The notes below the pieces were generated by a model. It saw nothing but the letters and a program-made list of their open reading frames with translations, had not been told where the DNA came from and searched no databases. Below are positions 1 through 11,277 of a DNA stretch of 64,000 bases, one piece after another. The stretch comes from Piezodorus guildinii (Eukaryota; Arthropoda; Insecta; Hemiptera; Pentatomidae). Location of the stretch: the NCBI GenBank assembly GCA_023052935.1, contig CM041294.1:26462641-26526640 (forward strand), written 5' to 3'. The translations under genes and the position numbers were made by a program. Each line of letters opens with the position of its first letter. Position 1 is the stretch's first letter.

Positions 1-370
1 ATTACCTTGAAGCGATTTAATAAATTAAAAAAATGACTATTTCTTTTGATTTATTCGAGTATAATAATCAGTAATAATTAAAACTATTATTTTAAGCATA
101 TTTAGCACTTTTATTAGCTGTATGTCTATATTTATAAAAGAAAGTACCACTCAATTTTCTGGTATCTAAAAAATTACTATGGTTGTGAGGCTAAAATTTT
201 TCCTGGAGGTTCGTCTTACCGCCTAGATGTGCAATAAGGCAGGATTTGAAAATCTTCGCCCAAAAAGTAGTTGAACAACCTAAACGTAAAATTGTCTTAA
301 TCTGATATGTATCAGCAAAGGTACAAAGATTTTATAACAAATATATTTAAGCATATTACTGTTGTTATCT
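1..370. other. AT-rich stretch without recognisable features
   Basis: No open frame, tRNA-like structure or repeat shared with the rest of the window was recognised here. Confidence 0.5.
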
Positions 371-592
371 GTTCGTTTAACGTCACTTTCATACTACTAT
401 GGTTAATCGTATGATGACTAATTTTTTCCTCTCCAAGTTAAGTTAGGGTAGACGAGTTCATGGAATCGCAAAGGCTTGAGACCACCATTTTACGTCCCCT
501 TCGAAGGAGGGCATAACTAAGGTTGTTTTTTACTCTCATTAAAAAATCTTAAGGGTACCTGGCTGATCACTACATACAGGTGACCGACCCTT
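371..592 (-). repeat. S1 SINE copy, internally deleted
   Basis: Read on the minus strand this matches the S1 body seen at 16.2, 17.3 and 22.7 kb: a tRNA-like head remnant (positions 566-592), then the segments 'atgccctccttcgaagg' and 'gacgtaaaatgg', then a 3' end close to 'gacgttaaacgaac'. The B-box part of the head is missing. S1 is inferred to be a tRNA-derived SINE, transcribed by RNA polymerase III and moved by a LINE partner. Confidence 0.6.
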
Positions 593-862
593 TTAAGCAT
601 ATTGTGTTTCAAATCTCTTTCGAGTGTAGGTTCCTATGAAAATATATTCAATTGTTATTTATTTTTTTAAAATGGTTTGTGACGATTATTTTTACATATT
701 AAGGGATTATGGGTATAACCACTTCTATGGTTTGCTATTGTAAATTTGACAGGAAGAAGTCAAGATCGGGCTTTAAATGATAACATAGAGTAGCTGATAC
801 TTGATATTTATTATAGCCAATCTCACCATAAACGCACATAAATTAATACGAAATGCAATATT
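593..862. other. AT-rich stretch without recognisable features
   Basis: Nothing beyond scattered homopolymers was seen. Confidence 0.4.
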
Positions 863-889
863 CGCGAGCAAAGCTGCGTGAAACAGCTA

Positions 890-890
<1 letters not shown>
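863..890 (+). mobile_element. possible Helitron-like 3' terminus
   Basis: The sequence contains GCGAGCAAAGCTGCGTGAAA followed by CAGCTAG. A short GC-rich hairpin ending in CTAG, which fits the CTRR rule, just before a T-rich or TA tract is typical of Helitron 3' ends in insects. No matching 5' end was located, so this is only a motif-level call. Confidence 0.3.

Positions 891-942
<52 letters not shown>
889..942. repeat. (TA)n microsatellite
   Basis: An uninterrupted TA dinucleotide run directly abutting the Helitron-like CTAG end. Confidence 0.95.
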
Positions 943-944
<2 letters not shown>

Positions 945-946
<2 letters not shown>

Positions 947-1400
947 ATTTTATTCGTTATTCGGATTCTACGTATTTTGAAACGTAAGCCCTCAAAGTTT
1001 AAAGGAGGAGGGTTTTTTTTTTGGCTTACAACGGTTCATTATTGAAAATAACAAAACAAAATCTTTTATAGTGAGTTTACAACATGTATTAACTCAGATG
1101 CAATCCCCTAAAAAATTGGTTATTTATAAATATAGAAAAAGAAAAACATGAATAGTATTCTGGAATCAGAAATTTTTATTTGAATTATTTATAAGATAAC
1201 TGAAAGAAAGGAAAATGAAAAAGTAAAGATGTCTTGTGTGATATTGGTTTATTATTTTCAATAATGAACGTTTGTAACGACCAAAAAAAAAAAATGCTCC
1301 TATACGTAAAATTTGAGGTCCTAGTTTTCATTCAACATCCATAGAACCCAAATAAACAATTTAAAAAAACATCGTCTGTCCACCGTACGATTTATAAATA
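945..1400. repeat. RB repeat, inverted pair
   Basis: Positions about 948-1066 and 1244-1330 are inverted, diverged copies of one sequence. Both contain a motif close to 'gttcattattgaaaataa' next to a poly-T or poly-A tract and 'acgtaaaatttgag'-like text. Related copies occur near 26.3-26.6 kb and 29.37-29.48 kb. No coding capacity was seen. Class unknown; possibly a non-autonomous DNA element. Confidence 0.5.
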
Positions 1401-1507
1401 CCAAAATTATGTTCTCTAAAGGCATATAATTGGAATAATAAAGTGATGATATAGAACATTTTTCCTATGAAAATAAAATTAAATATGAAAGCTTGTAACT
1501 ATTTAAA

Positions 1508-2326
1508 TGTGTTTTAAATAAACTATTTATAGAATTAAATTGGGAAAGCCTGGGAATATCCATCAATGGGAAAATGCTCAACAACTTAAGATTTGCGGAC
1601 GATATATGTCTAATATCTCCGGACATAAATGGCCTAAGGCGGATGATAGAGGAAATAGTAGGCATTAGTAAAAAATATGGACTTAATATAAATACAGCAA
1701 AAACTAAAATCATGACAAACTCAATAAAAATACCAGTTTATGCTAACAATAGTGAGATAGAATATGTAGAGGAGTACATTTACTTAGGGCAGACGATGTC
1801 ATTTAGAGAAAATATGAATAAGGAAATAGAAAGAAGAGTTAAGCTCGGGTGGTGCAAATATTGGTGTCTCCAAAAGATCTTCAAAAGCAATCTATCACTA
1901 GATCTTAAAACCAAAGTTCTGACCACATATGTATATCCCACGGTTCTCTACGGGGCTCTAACCTGGGCACTAACAAGAAAACTTGACCGGAGGCTGAATA
2001 CCATGCAAATGCAGCTTTTAAGAAGTTTAATGTTTATTCAGAAAAGGGAGAGAATAAAGAACAAAAATATTCTTCAGAAAGTGAACATTAAAAGTCTAAG
2101 GGTTGAGGCACATCGATTGAAATGGAGCTGGGCTGGGCACTTGGCCAGGCTGAAAGACGAAAGATGGACCAGAGCTTGCACGAAGTGGATCCGGAGAGAG
2201 GACAGCAGGCAGAGGGGGCGACCACATCGCAGGTCGAGGGACGAATTGACGCAGACTGTTGGCCAAAACTGGTGGCTGGTTGCGAGGGACAAATCCTGGT
2301 CAATAAACGTTTTAAAAAATATTTAA
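1508..2326 (+). pseudogene. RTE-clade reverse transcriptase, C-terminal part
   Basis: The frame is open for about 270 residues, from the element's 5' break to 2326. It begins with the segment before motif C (ELNWESLGISINGKMLN) and then has the intact catalytic motif FADD (RFADDICLIS, codons near 1590). Motif D follows (GLNINTAKTKIM), then the YLGQT thumb motif, then the RTE C-terminal block (VLYGALTWALTRK ... WAGHLARL ... RRGRPHRR-like). The palm A and B motifs and the whole apurinic-type endonuclease are absent because of 5' truncation, so it cannot function. In intact elements this protein makes cDNA at the nicked target. The open frame suggests a fairly recent insertion. Confidence 0.85.
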
Positions 2327-2532
2327 TTTGTGTTTTATTTTGGTGTATTTTTTCAAGGACTCTGTTTGTTTTTTTAGGTTTTTGTATTTTATAATTATTT
2401 AAATTTTTTCTTTCTTTGTATTATTTCCTTTTTTCAATATTTTATTATTTCTAACTATAGCCAACTACTATAAATTCCTCCCTGTGGGAGAGGATTTTGT
2501 CAATACTGATGCCAATAAAGCTATTATTATTA
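1508..2532 (+). mobile_element. RTE-c non-LTR retrotransposon, 5'-truncated
   Basis: The 12-base TAACTATTTAAA occurs at 1496-1507 and again at 2533-2544, giving exact insertion limits. The element starts inside the reverse transcriptase (RT) gene and ends with a TTATTATTAT tail, the kind of short-tandem-repeat tail used by RTE-clade elements instead of poly(A). About 200 bases of 3' untranslated sequence follow the stop. Confidence 0.85.
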
Positions 2533-2544
2533 TAACTATTTAAA

Positions 2545-3194
2545 GTCCATCAAATTAAAATTTCTCCCACCCTTTCAAAAAGTCAGATTTTTTAAATTTT
2601 TTTCTTGTTCAGGATTTAATTCACGACCTATTCTCAGCCTATATCTGTGGGAGATTAAACTCTAATATATAACCCCACACAAAAAAGAATCATATTTGAT
2701 ATATATAATATAAGATCTAAATAAATAATAATAATATTATTTCTTGGTTTATACATGTTTAAAATGCCAAAATATATAAGCCAAAAGACTGGAATAGACT
2801 GTGATCATTTAAACTGTATTCAATCAATTTCATCTTTCATAATTTATAAGATTTACTTAATCTATTTTTTAGTGTTGCCCTGAAGAAGTCAAAATTATAT
2901 AAGCTAAATATGATACTCCTTAAGGCAAGCAAACTCTAGACATTCTGTCAAATAATTTTTAATTGAAAAGCTTTCGTGAGTTTACTTAAGACACGGAGAA
3001 CGGAAGGCTTTCAAAGATCCATTATCCGCAATTTTGTTTTAATAATTGATACCCTTTTAAAATTAATGGATAGTATTGCTTTGTTTACACGACGTAATCG
3101 TTTTTTTGTTCTGGAGAGAAAGTGATAAAATGTTGGCTTTCATTTTTAGAATATATAAATTTTAGTTAAAGATTATAAAATTTATTTATCATAA
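2545..3194. other. non-coding interval
   Basis: AT-rich sequence with no shared repeat or coding signal that I recognise. Confidence 0.4.
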
Positions 3195-3211
3195 TGTTAC
3201 TATAAATTATA

Positions 3212-4082
3212 ATAATAATAATAATAATGGGCTTACCGACCCCGAAGGTTCGATGCCGATACCACCAAATTCTGTCTACACAAACTCGTCCAATGTTCAG
3301 CGTTCAAGCCCAAGCCCCCGAGATTAGCCTTAACGCAATCCTCCCATCGAAGCTTCGGCCTACCTTTCGGACGTCTACTAGTCGGATCAGCGAATACCAA
3401 CTTTCTCAGAACCGCTATTCAATTCTCTCTTCGGTCCAAATATTTTACGCAGTACCTTATTTTTGAAAACCTTAAGCCGTTGTTCATCCTTCAAAGTAAG
3501 CGGCCACGTTTCACATCCGTAAAGAACCTCCGGAAAAATAATAGTTTTATAAATTCTAACCTTCATGTTTTTAGACAGAAGCCGCGAGATAAGTAATTTA
3601 GTAACTGAATAATAACACGCATTTTCCGCCTTTAACCGGGATTTTATTTCTTCCAGGAGATCATTCTTTCTTGTTATCATTAAACCAAATACTTGAATTT
3701 CTCTAAGTGTTCAAAAGTATGCCCTGATATATCAAGATCGCCACCATTTCTGCTACTAATCAAATATTTCGTCTTATCGGTATTTAATTCGAGTTCTATT
3801 TCTTTGCCGGTTTTTATTAACACGCTTGTATTCAGTTGTATGGTTTCCTTGTCTTCACCTAGCAGTACCAAATAATCGGCATACCCCAAAACCGGGATCT
3901 TATCACCCATATTTAAAACTTTATCGGTACACGCCACCTTTTCTATGACATACTCTGAAGCTATATTAAATAAAACAGGTGAAAGGGAGTCACTCTGTTT
4001 CAAACCGATCGCAGCTCAAATTTCTCGGAGTAATTATGACCAATTCTAACTTTATGGAATTTTTCCGACAACACAACAACTA
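3212..4082 (-). mobile_element. RTE-a non-LTR retrotransposon, 5'-truncated
   Basis: Near-identical 17-base flanks, TGTTACTATAAATTATA at 3195-3211 and TATTACTGTAAATTATA at 4083-4099 (two mismatches), suggest a target-site duplication. The 3' tail on the minus strand is a TTATTA run (3212-3229). Similar but older copies lie at 4.54-4.99 kb and 36.57-36.90 kb. Confidence 0.75.
3387..4082 (-). pseudogene. RTE-a reverse transcriptase fragment
   Basis: The minus strand encodes, in two frames, KQSDSLSPVLFN (palm motif B region, normally GLKQGDxLSP), then a motif C that reads YADY instead of YADD (GYADYLVLL near 3885). Then come ELNTDKTKYL (motif D) and, after a frameshift near 3680, a thumb block ending VLYGCETWPLT and LRKIFGPKRE. 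The loss of the second catalytic aspartate and the frameshift show it is dead. The upstream part (residues before motif B) continues to 4082 with stops. Confidence 0.8.
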
Positions 4083-4099
4083 TATTACTGTAAATTATA

Positions 4100-4539
4100 T
4101 GGGAAAAAATTCCACCTGGAATTTCCGCGATCATTTATGCCTTAAACCAGTGCTAATTTAGATCGAGTGTCAATTGAAAATCAAATTTTCAGGTTAAAGT
4201 TTGATAAACATTTTTAAATTCATTTTTTTGGGAATATGTATTGTGAAGCTCGCAACAGAGGCTTATGTTTTATTGAAAAAGCGTTTAATATCATATGACG
4301 AAAAATTTGGAGCACATATCACACAACTTTTATCAATTTCTATTTAATATTTCCATACCTGGCTATACCTAGTACCAACGTATTACTGTAAATACTGCAT
4401 ATGTTTTAGGTGTGCATTCATTTTTAAATTTTATCTTTTTTGGTTAATACTTTTCTGTACTGTAGTTTTATTATTTTCTCCATTGTATTCCTTTCTTTTT
4501 TTCGTAAATATTGTAAATTATGTCTTTTACCACTATTAC
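4100..4539. other. non-coding interval
   Basis: No repeat or gene recognised. Confidence 0.4.
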
Positions 4540-4990
4540 TATTGTCCCAAACGAAAACCGAAATCCTGGAGGAAATAATGCCGCGGTTAAAAAAGGAAAT
4601 GCGAGTTAATATTCCGTTGCGAAATTACTTAGCTCACAGATTCTGTCAAGGAACTTTAGAATATTAAATTATTAGAATTTATAAAACTATTATAAGCCCG
4701 ACGGTTCTTTATTGATGTGAAACGTGAACGCTAACTTTGAATGATGAACAACGCCATTAGGTTTTCGAGAATAAGGCACTACGTAAAATATTTCGCACAG
4801 AGATTAGACTACTGACGAATTGAGGTTTCAAAATCACGGAACTTGTACCCCCTGTGATTATAATTGAATTGGTAGCATTACAGGACTCAAATCAGCGTGT
4901 TAAGTTGATAGGCTCATCATAGAACGAATCTCTAATAGTTAGTATGCGCTGAAACAAATGGAAGGTGTCCAAGAAGTAGTAAGGACGATA
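4540..4990 (+). pseudogene. RTE-a thumb-region relic
   Basis: With stops and shifts ignored, the plus strand reads KTEILEEIMPRLKKE, IRIYKTIISPTVLY, CET-TLTLNDEQR and KALRKIF. This parallels the minus-strand copy at 3.4-3.7 kb (LLEEIKSRLKAE, VRIYKTIIFPEVLYG, ETWPLTLKDEQR, KVLRKIF). It is a second, older RTE-a fragment in the opposite orientation, about 0.5 kb away. Several in-frame stops make it non-functional. Confidence 0.7.
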
Positions 4991-5291
4991 GTGTTTTCTG
5001 ATTCCGGGGTGTATAGGTTGGGCTTAGATTAAGGTTTGTCGGTTTTTAAAAACCTTTTTTTTTTTTTTTTTTTGTAGAAAATTATGAAATACGAAAACCA
5101 GTTTTTTAGTAGAAGATATGGGTTTTCAATGTATGAATAACACTTAAACAAATTTTGAAAATGACAAATGTACCAGGTTGATGAAAACACTGTTGAAAGC
5201 GGTTTGGTTCTTGGAATCATATCGGTCGGATTTGTGAAAAGAAACGGTGAGTTATATATTGGATGAATTAATTTAGATTTTATATCAGTTT

Positions 5292-5540
5292 GTATCCTCG
5301 CACAAGACTGAAACGACAAGAAACTGCTTGAAGATATCGATGACTACAACACTTACTAGACAAACGTTTAAAACTTCCAGTATATTACAAAAGACTCATT
5401 TACATCACTATTATCAGACCTATTTGGACGTATGGAATCGAGCTTTGGGGCTCTACGAAACCATCTAATTCTTCCCGCATCCAGTCCTTACAATCCAAAA
5501 TCCTTCGCAAAATCCTGAACGCTCCTAATTTTGTTACAAA
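5292..5540 (+). pseudogene. Joc1 (Jockey-like) RT fragment
   Basis: Codes RLKRQETA, LQHLLDKR, YYKRLIYITIIRPIWTYG, ELWGSTKPSNSSR and QSLQSKILRKILNAP, the post-palm block of the Joc1 family found in full at 43.2-44.3 kb. It lacks both ends of the element and has an early stop. It ends where the sequence becomes unrelated, at about 5540. Confidence 0.75.
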
Positions 5541-6878
5541 ACCGGTTTTCTGGGAAAATCACTATTCGAAAACCGGTTCTATAAAATGTCTGTTTTTGTA
5601 TAAACCCTAGTTTGTTGAACCTAGTTTGTTGTATAAACCATGAATGTTGACCAATGGATAAGTGTCTGTGTCTGTGCAGGTAACATTTGGTGGTATCGGC
5701 ATTGAACCTTCTGGTTCTATAAGCTATATATTTTTGTTAACATTAATATTTAATTTCTATTGAAAATCCCCTTTGGTTTTTATGGAAACACCAATATTAA
5801 TGAAATAATTTAGAATTATAAATTGTTACTAAAAACTTAAATTTATAAGTTTTTGTAATTTTTTTCTAGAAATGTGTTTTTAAGTGGAAAAATATAGTGT
5901 ATCCCTTTTCACCTTGTTAATTAATTGTCATAGTTGTTTATATTTAAAAATTTCTATTTAATAGCAATAATGCAAATACTTCAAATGAAAAACATGTAGA
6001 AACAAAAATTTTAAGCAATTTCAATGAGAATTAAACCAATCCAATAATAAAGAACAATTAATTAGATATTAATAGAACAAGTTTAATCAAAATCGTTATG
6101 AGTGGGTTTCGAGAATATTATAAAATGCATAGTATAACGTGAGTGGGTATAGTTATTTGGACTCCTTTCACTTTAATATGTGTTTATTTTCAATAAGATT
6201 AGTGAAAGTAACAACATGATAACTTATGGTAATGTGCCTTTTTTTTAATTTTTAATACATGTGGCTGATGAGATGAAGGCTGGAAAAGGTAAATAAGCCT
6301 GGTCGTAGTTATGCAGCAGGCTAAGGTTGGGGAAGAGCAGAATGTAATAAAGGCCCTGGAGCTCTGGGAAGATGGTGCCTGGAACTTCAGTTATTTCACT
6401 CCAGCTCCAGCTACAGTGTGTGTTACCCTCGCGATCATTGAAATTAGGTTCCCTTGTTTCTAGCAGGGGCGAGGTAGTCATCTCTTATATCCTAGGAAAG
6501 TGGATTGGGCGGTAATTGTGTACCGTGATATTGTTAGCAACGACGATGGGGAAAATACGTGATAAATATACAATGGTAATTATTTGAATCCAGTATAATC
6601 ATTCCTCTACCATTTCGATTCTCATAAAAATTCAGCATGAAAGTAACGTTGTTTGGTCGGCAACAGTTTTCATATTTTGATTTATCAAGTGGGTGATTTG
6701 TGAAAAGAGGAACAGAATATGATTGTACAAATCAATAGCGTAGAATTAAAACCAAATAAAAATATGAACATTTGTAACCACTAGTTAGACATAATTTTAA
6801 GTTTAATATTTCGTAATGAAGTAATTATTAAAAATCCACTTGACTAAGGTGTGTGTTTCCTTAAGCATTGTATTTTCA
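5541..6878. other. non-coding interval with a less AT-rich patch
   Basis: Mostly AT-rich. Positions about 6255-6540 are richer in G and C and contain a 78-codon minus-strand open frame with no recognisable domain. I found no second copy of that patch in the window. It could be single-copy sequence or an unrecognised repeat. Confidence 0.35.
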
Positions 6879-6889
6879 GAAAACGATTT

Positions 6890-7820
6890 CTTATTCGACC
6901 GGGTGTGGCACGATGGCTTGCTTTTTAAACTAAAAACCCTATTACCCCAAGCCCTATATCTAATCCTTCGATCCTACCTCTCTAACCGCTCGTTCCGAGT
7001 CCGTTGTGGTTCTGAATTCTCAAGTTGTCATCCGATAGAAGCCGGTGTTCCACAAGGTAGTGTCCTAGGTCCTATACTCTACATCATATCCACCTCAGAC
7101 ATTCCCACCTTACCCGAAAACTTTCTGGCAACATTTGCCGATGATACAGCTATCCTCTCATCCCATCCAGATCCTGTTATGGCATCCTCAAACCTCCAAT
7201 CACATCTCGATCTGATTGAACAGTGGTGCAATCATTGGCGCATCAAAGTCGATGAATCGAAAAGGAAACAAGTCACCTTTACCCTTCGACGCAGATCCTG
7301 CCCTTTCGTCCATTTTAACTCTATTTCCCTTCCCTTTTCTGACACAGTCAAATACTTTGGTTTTCTCTTAGACAAAAGACTGACAGGGAACCCCCATACT
7401 AGACTCAAACGACAAGAACTCAATCGACAATATGGCCAGCTATATAGACTTCTAAATAGGAAATCACACCTCTCAACGGACAACAAACTACTCATTTACA
7501 AGACTATTCTTAAACCCATTTGGACCTACGGACTTGAACTGTGGGGAACAGCAAAATTTTCGAATATCAAACGTATCCAATCCTTCCAGTCTAAAGTCAT
7601 TAGAACAATAGTCGATGCCCCATATTATGTCACCAACAAAACCTTACACCATGACCTGAATATCCCATTTGTCCTTGATCTAATCCCATCCAAATTCTCA
7701 ATCTTCCATCAGAAGCTTACTCACCTTCCTAATCTCTTGGCACACTCCCTATCCAGTTCCAAACATCCCTATAACCCTCCTCGTAGGTTGAAGCAGCAGT
7801 GGCCCAGAGATCTCTTGTAA
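6890..7820 (+). pseudogene. Joc2 reverse transcriptase, C-terminal two thirds
   Basis: One frame is open from the 5' break to the stop at 7818-7820. Motifs in order: FDRVWHDGLLFKLK (after motif A), the PIEAGVPQGSVLGPILY block (motif B), ATFADDTAILSSH with intact FADD (motif C, near 7135), a motif D region, and KYFGFLLDKRLTGNPHTRLK. The Jockey-type end includes IWTYGLELWGTAKFSN, QSFQSKVIRTIVDAPYYV and RRLKQQWPRDLL. Endonuclease and N-terminal RT are missing. The 11-base TSD and uninterrupted frame imply a relatively young insertion. The Met codons near 6840 lie in flanking DNA. Confidence 0.85.
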
Positions 7821-8085
7821 ATATGTCATTGGAGTGCTGGCAATGGGTGGCTTCTCCACTCATGCCCTGAGTGTATGTGGCTCTAGCGCCCTCGCTCAGC
7901 CTCCACTGGCTCTCAAGACCAGTGACGCAGCTGAATGAGAGGCGCTGGGATCTTCTGGCATTGTGCCTCGACATCCACTAGTGGATCTCGAGGTATGATC
8001 CAGTGATCCCAGGGGCAGTTTGTAAATAGGTATGAATGTGAACAAGATTGTTATTATTATTTTCTTTATAGTATTTATTTAATTT

Positions 8086-8089
<4 letters not shown>

Positions 8090-8152
<63 letters not shown>
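8090..8152. repeat. (TA)n microsatellite inside the Joc2 3' region
   Basis: TA run of about 60 bases within the retrotransposon 3' untranslated region. The Joc2 copy at 54.2 kb lacks it. Confidence 0.9.
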
Positions 8153-8154
<2 letters not shown>

Positions 8155-8323
8155 TATTTCTTTTTATTTGATTAGTCTTTATTGTTTTTTTTTCTTTAAT
8201 TTTATGTACAATGTACATATCGTATGAATGATTTATTCTATCTCTAATACTCATTGCCCCAGAAGGTGGCAGATTGTATTATCTGTTAATAAAATAATTA
8301 AAAAAAAGAAAAGAAAACGATTT

Positions 8324-9076
8324 AGTTAAATGATGAGGGACGTGTATTTTTTATCTCTCTCTTTTTCTAAGGATTTAGTGGAACACTTTTAAAGATTTTA
8401 CTTTCCACAAATGAAAAGATACACTTCTTTATATCTCAACAGCCAAAGAAACCAGTTGTCAGGTCGATAAGAAAACCACAGAAATACTGCTCACATTTTT
8501 ATTATCCAATAAAGCTTTTGTAGCTTAAATGAATACATTTTATGCGGTCGGACAGGTTTTATTAACCCAATAAACCTGAAGTTTATTTAAAAAGTGAATT
8601 AGAGATTTGGCGAGTGGTAGAAATAAAGGCCTAAACGAGGAGGAGACCTGAGTCAAATTGAATACGACAAGGCTGGGGGGCACATCACCCTAAATCTTAG
8701 CTCCAACTTTCCCCGCCAGGGCGAGCCTCGTATTTTTTACCTACTTTCTTCTCCCCTTTCCCCTTTCTCCTCTGGCAAACTTATTTCCAACTCCTAAAAT
8801 ATGAAGATCCACCTTAGTCTCTTTTATTTAATTCGTTTCCCCTCCCTTCTTCCAGGACGGCGCTGGGTACCATTCTTCCGATCCCCTGAGAGTGGTAGGA
8901 ATCCTTCGGGAATCCTTTCATTGCTTCTCGAGAATTCTTATGCCTCTTCTTTTACAACATACAATTCGTGATCATATTTTCATTTATTTTGCACTATGTC
9001 TTTATCTAAATTTATTTATTTTGAATTATATTAATTATAATGATGGAGTATAGTTGACCGTTGAGAATATTAAATT
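8324..9076. other. non-coding interval
   Basis: No match to other parts of the window. A pyrimidine-rich patch at about 8700-8960 has short open frames without recognisable domains. Confidence 0.35.
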
Positions 9077-9279
9077 AGAAAGATGGTTGGGGTGCGGTCA
9101 TCAGAAGGAAACACACATTAAAAAGTAGTACTTGTTTTAATTGTGTGCCGACGTTTCAGCATTGTACATTGTACATTGTGGGCACATTACAGTTCCATAT
9201 TACTGTCACCATATTATTATTATATATCTAACGTATTATAAAGTCTGTAATTACATTGGTTGTTATCTTGTTTCTCTTA

Positions 9280-9312
9280 GGCCAGATGAAGGCCCACAAA
9301 CGTCGGCACACA
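9280..9312 (+). ncRNA. degenerate hammerhead-like motif (PLE-C)
   Basis: A short hairpin (AAGGCC...) is followed by CAAAC, GTC and GGCACAC. The GTC-GGC part fits a cleavage triplet plus stem I (GCC upstream pairs with GGC). The CUGAUGA box reads AGATGAA, so it is probably inactive. The opposite arm has the partial core GAAACGTCGGC on the minus strand at 9141-9160. Confidence 0.4.
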
Positions 9313-9353
9313 AATTGTGTGACACAATTAAAATAAGTACTACTTTTAAATGT

Positions 9354-10300
9354 GGAATTTCGTGCAGATAAAGGACTCCGACAAGGGGATGCACTAGCCT
9401 GTTTGGTGTTTAATCTAGCACTTGAGAAGGTCGTCAGAGATGCTGGTTTACGCGAAAGAGAAGGGAATATATTTACCAGACTTGTCCAGCTGTTCGCTTA
9501 CGCAGACGACATCGACATTGTGGGACGCTCTCTACAGTCCGTGACTGATGCCTTTCTGGCTCTAATGGGTCCTGCCAGCAGACTTGGACTGAACGTTAAT
9601 GAGTCCAAAACAAAATATATGGTAGCAGAAGAAATCCCAATGCTAGGCGAGACAGTCACTATCGGGGTTCATAAGTTTGAGAAGGCCTCAGAGTTCACAT
9701 ACCTGGGATCAGTGGTCACCCAAGATAATAACCCCGATATTGAGATAAGAAGAAGAATAACTGCAGCTAACAAATGCTACTTTGGGTTAGGCAAGCAGCT
9801 AACCAGGCGGATACTCTCCAGACAGACCAAGCTCCACCTCTATAAGACATTGGTGCGTCCCGTACTGCTCTATGGTAAGAGTGTAGGGCGACTTCAAAGG
9901 CGACCGAGAAGGAACTCCAAATTTTTGAAAGGAAAGTTCTCCGCCGTATTTTTGTAGGAGTGAAAGTTGGAGAGGAGTGGAAGCGGCGCAAAAATCAGGA
10001 TCTCTACAATGCTTTTGGAGAAGGTGATGTGGTCCGGGCTATGAAGTTAAGACGCCTAAGATACGCAGGGCATATTGCCAGAATGGAAAATGGAGAAATG
10101 CCAAAAATATTGCTCACTCAGCCGATCCATGGGATAAGAAGAAGAGGAAGACCAAGGTTGAGATGGTCGGATGGTGTGTGGCAGCGGACGCTCGCATGTT
10201 GCTGGGAGTTAGGAGCTGGAAGGCATCGGCTCAAGACCGTGATGATTGGAGGAGGCGGTTGGAGGAGGCCAAGACCCGTGACCGGGTTGAAGCGCCGTGA
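9354..10300 (+). pseudogene. RTE-b reverse transcriptase fragment, frameshifted
   Basis: Opens at palm motif B (GLRQGDALACLVFNLALE), then motif C FAYADDIDIVG with intact YADD, motif D GLNVNESKTKYM and thumb FTYLGSVV. The first frame stops at 9957 because about one or two bases were lost near 9880, where SEAWATSK-like text is expected after RPVLLYG. The sequence resumes in another frame as KVGEEWKRRKNQDLYNAF ... LRRLRYAGHIARM ... RRRGRPRLRWSDGV and shifts again near 10180. Function would require the missing endonuclease and N-terminal RT. Confidence 0.85.
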
Positions 10301-10310
10301 AATAATAATA
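9354..10310 (+). mobile_element. RTE-b retrotransposon, 5'-truncated
   Basis: ACTACTTTTAAATGT lies at 9339-9353 and at 10311-10325, a perfect 15-base target-site duplication. The tail is AATAATAATA. It belongs to the same family as the long open frame at 45.7-48.0 kb. Confidence 0.9.
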
Positions 10311-10424
10311 ACTACTTTTAAATGTTTATTTCTTTCTAATGACCGCACCCCCCAACCATCTTCCTCATCTTATATTAAATATATCGTAATAATAATTATT
10401 CTTTATTTTTTCTGGGGCGGTCCT

Positions 10425-10783
10425 TACAATCCAAAATTCTCCGAAAAATCCTAAACGCTCCTTATTTTGTCACGAATAAGCTCGTCCATAAAGACCTTAA
10501 TATTCCTTTTGTAGCTGATTTGGCCCGAACTAGGTATCAATCCTTCCATGACAAACTCCATTCCCACTCTAACCCACTAGTTTCAATTATTGTTTCTTCT
10601 TCTATTCCTGACAATCCGCCGAGGCGTCTGAAAATAAGATGGCCTCGAGACCATCTTGTTTAGATTAATTACTAGAGTGCTGCCGATGGGCAGTTTCTCT
10701 TAATGTTTTTCATGCACACTATCATATTTACTTAATGTATTACAATATACAGTTGTAAATTTAAAAAAAAAAAAAAAAAAAAA
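10425..10783 (+). mobile_element. Joc1 3' end fragment
   Basis: Coding remnant SLQSKILRKILN (with changes), YFVTNKLVHKDLNIPFVADL, HDKLHSHSNPLVSI, RRLKIRWPRDHLV and stop near 10660, then the Joc1 3' region 'ctgccgatgggcagtttc' and a run of about 20 A (10764-10783). Confidence 0.8.
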
Positions 10784-11277
10784 GTTCTTAGGCGAGTCCC
10801 TTCAGAATAATATAACAGGAAATAATAAATTATTTATTCAGGGCATTCAGATTCAAATGTTTAAAAGCAGTTCCTACCCCTCACCCCCAGGTTTAGCCAT
10901 CAGTCTGGCCCTACCTGCAATGCTCCAGGAACTTTCTAGACACTGGCTATTAGCTGATAAGAGATTTAACCGCCGACTTCGGGCACTTCCGATTTCAGTC
11001 CCGCTTCCTTTGTCTGATGATCACCGATAGAAGATTCCATAATATAGTTTTTTTGAAAAGAATTGGAGATAAAGGTGTTGATGAGAACTGAGATTCGAAG
11101 AGGGCAGTTGAGTTCCATCTACAAGAAGAGAGTCGCATTCTAGAAACAGAAAGGTGGAAGACCTTCTACGGATGCCGTCAGATATCTGAGAGCGGAGTCG
11201 TGGATGCTGGGGGGCGTCTGAGACAAATTCCATCTTCGCTAGCCAACTACAGTGTCATAAGGTAACTTTTTGTAATA
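10784..11277. other. non-coding interval
   Basis: Moderately GC-rich (about 10850-11230) with a short open frame lacking any known domain. No second copy in the window. Confidence 0.35.

Larger units (their letters stand above)
6890..8312 (+). mobile_element. Joc2 (Jockey-like) retrotransposon, 5'-truncated
   Basis: GAAAACGATTT occurs at 6879-6889 and 8313-8323, an 11-base target-site duplication that fixes the limits. The element carries RT from just before the first palm aspartate region to the stop, a roughly 490-base 3' untranslated region containing a (TA)n block (8090-8152), and an A-rich tail. Other Joc2 copies are at 22.26, 53.15, 54.2 and 60.45 kb. Confidence 0.85.
9077..10370. mobile_element. 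PLE-C inverted-repeat unit, split by an RTE insertion
   Basis: The left arm (about 9077-9160) and right arm (9297-9353 continuing at 10326-10370) are reverse complements. Both run from a GAAACGTCGGCACA core through a 'agtactact' stretch to a 'gaccgcacccc..aaccatc' end. The arms flank a loop of about 135 bases. The GAAAC-GUC core next to a stem matches the 3' half of hammerhead ribozymes carried by Penelope-like terminal repeats (pLTRs). The same terminal text, 'cgcacccccaaccatcttcc', recurs at 18.10 kb. RTE-b interrupts the right arm. Confidence 0.6.
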
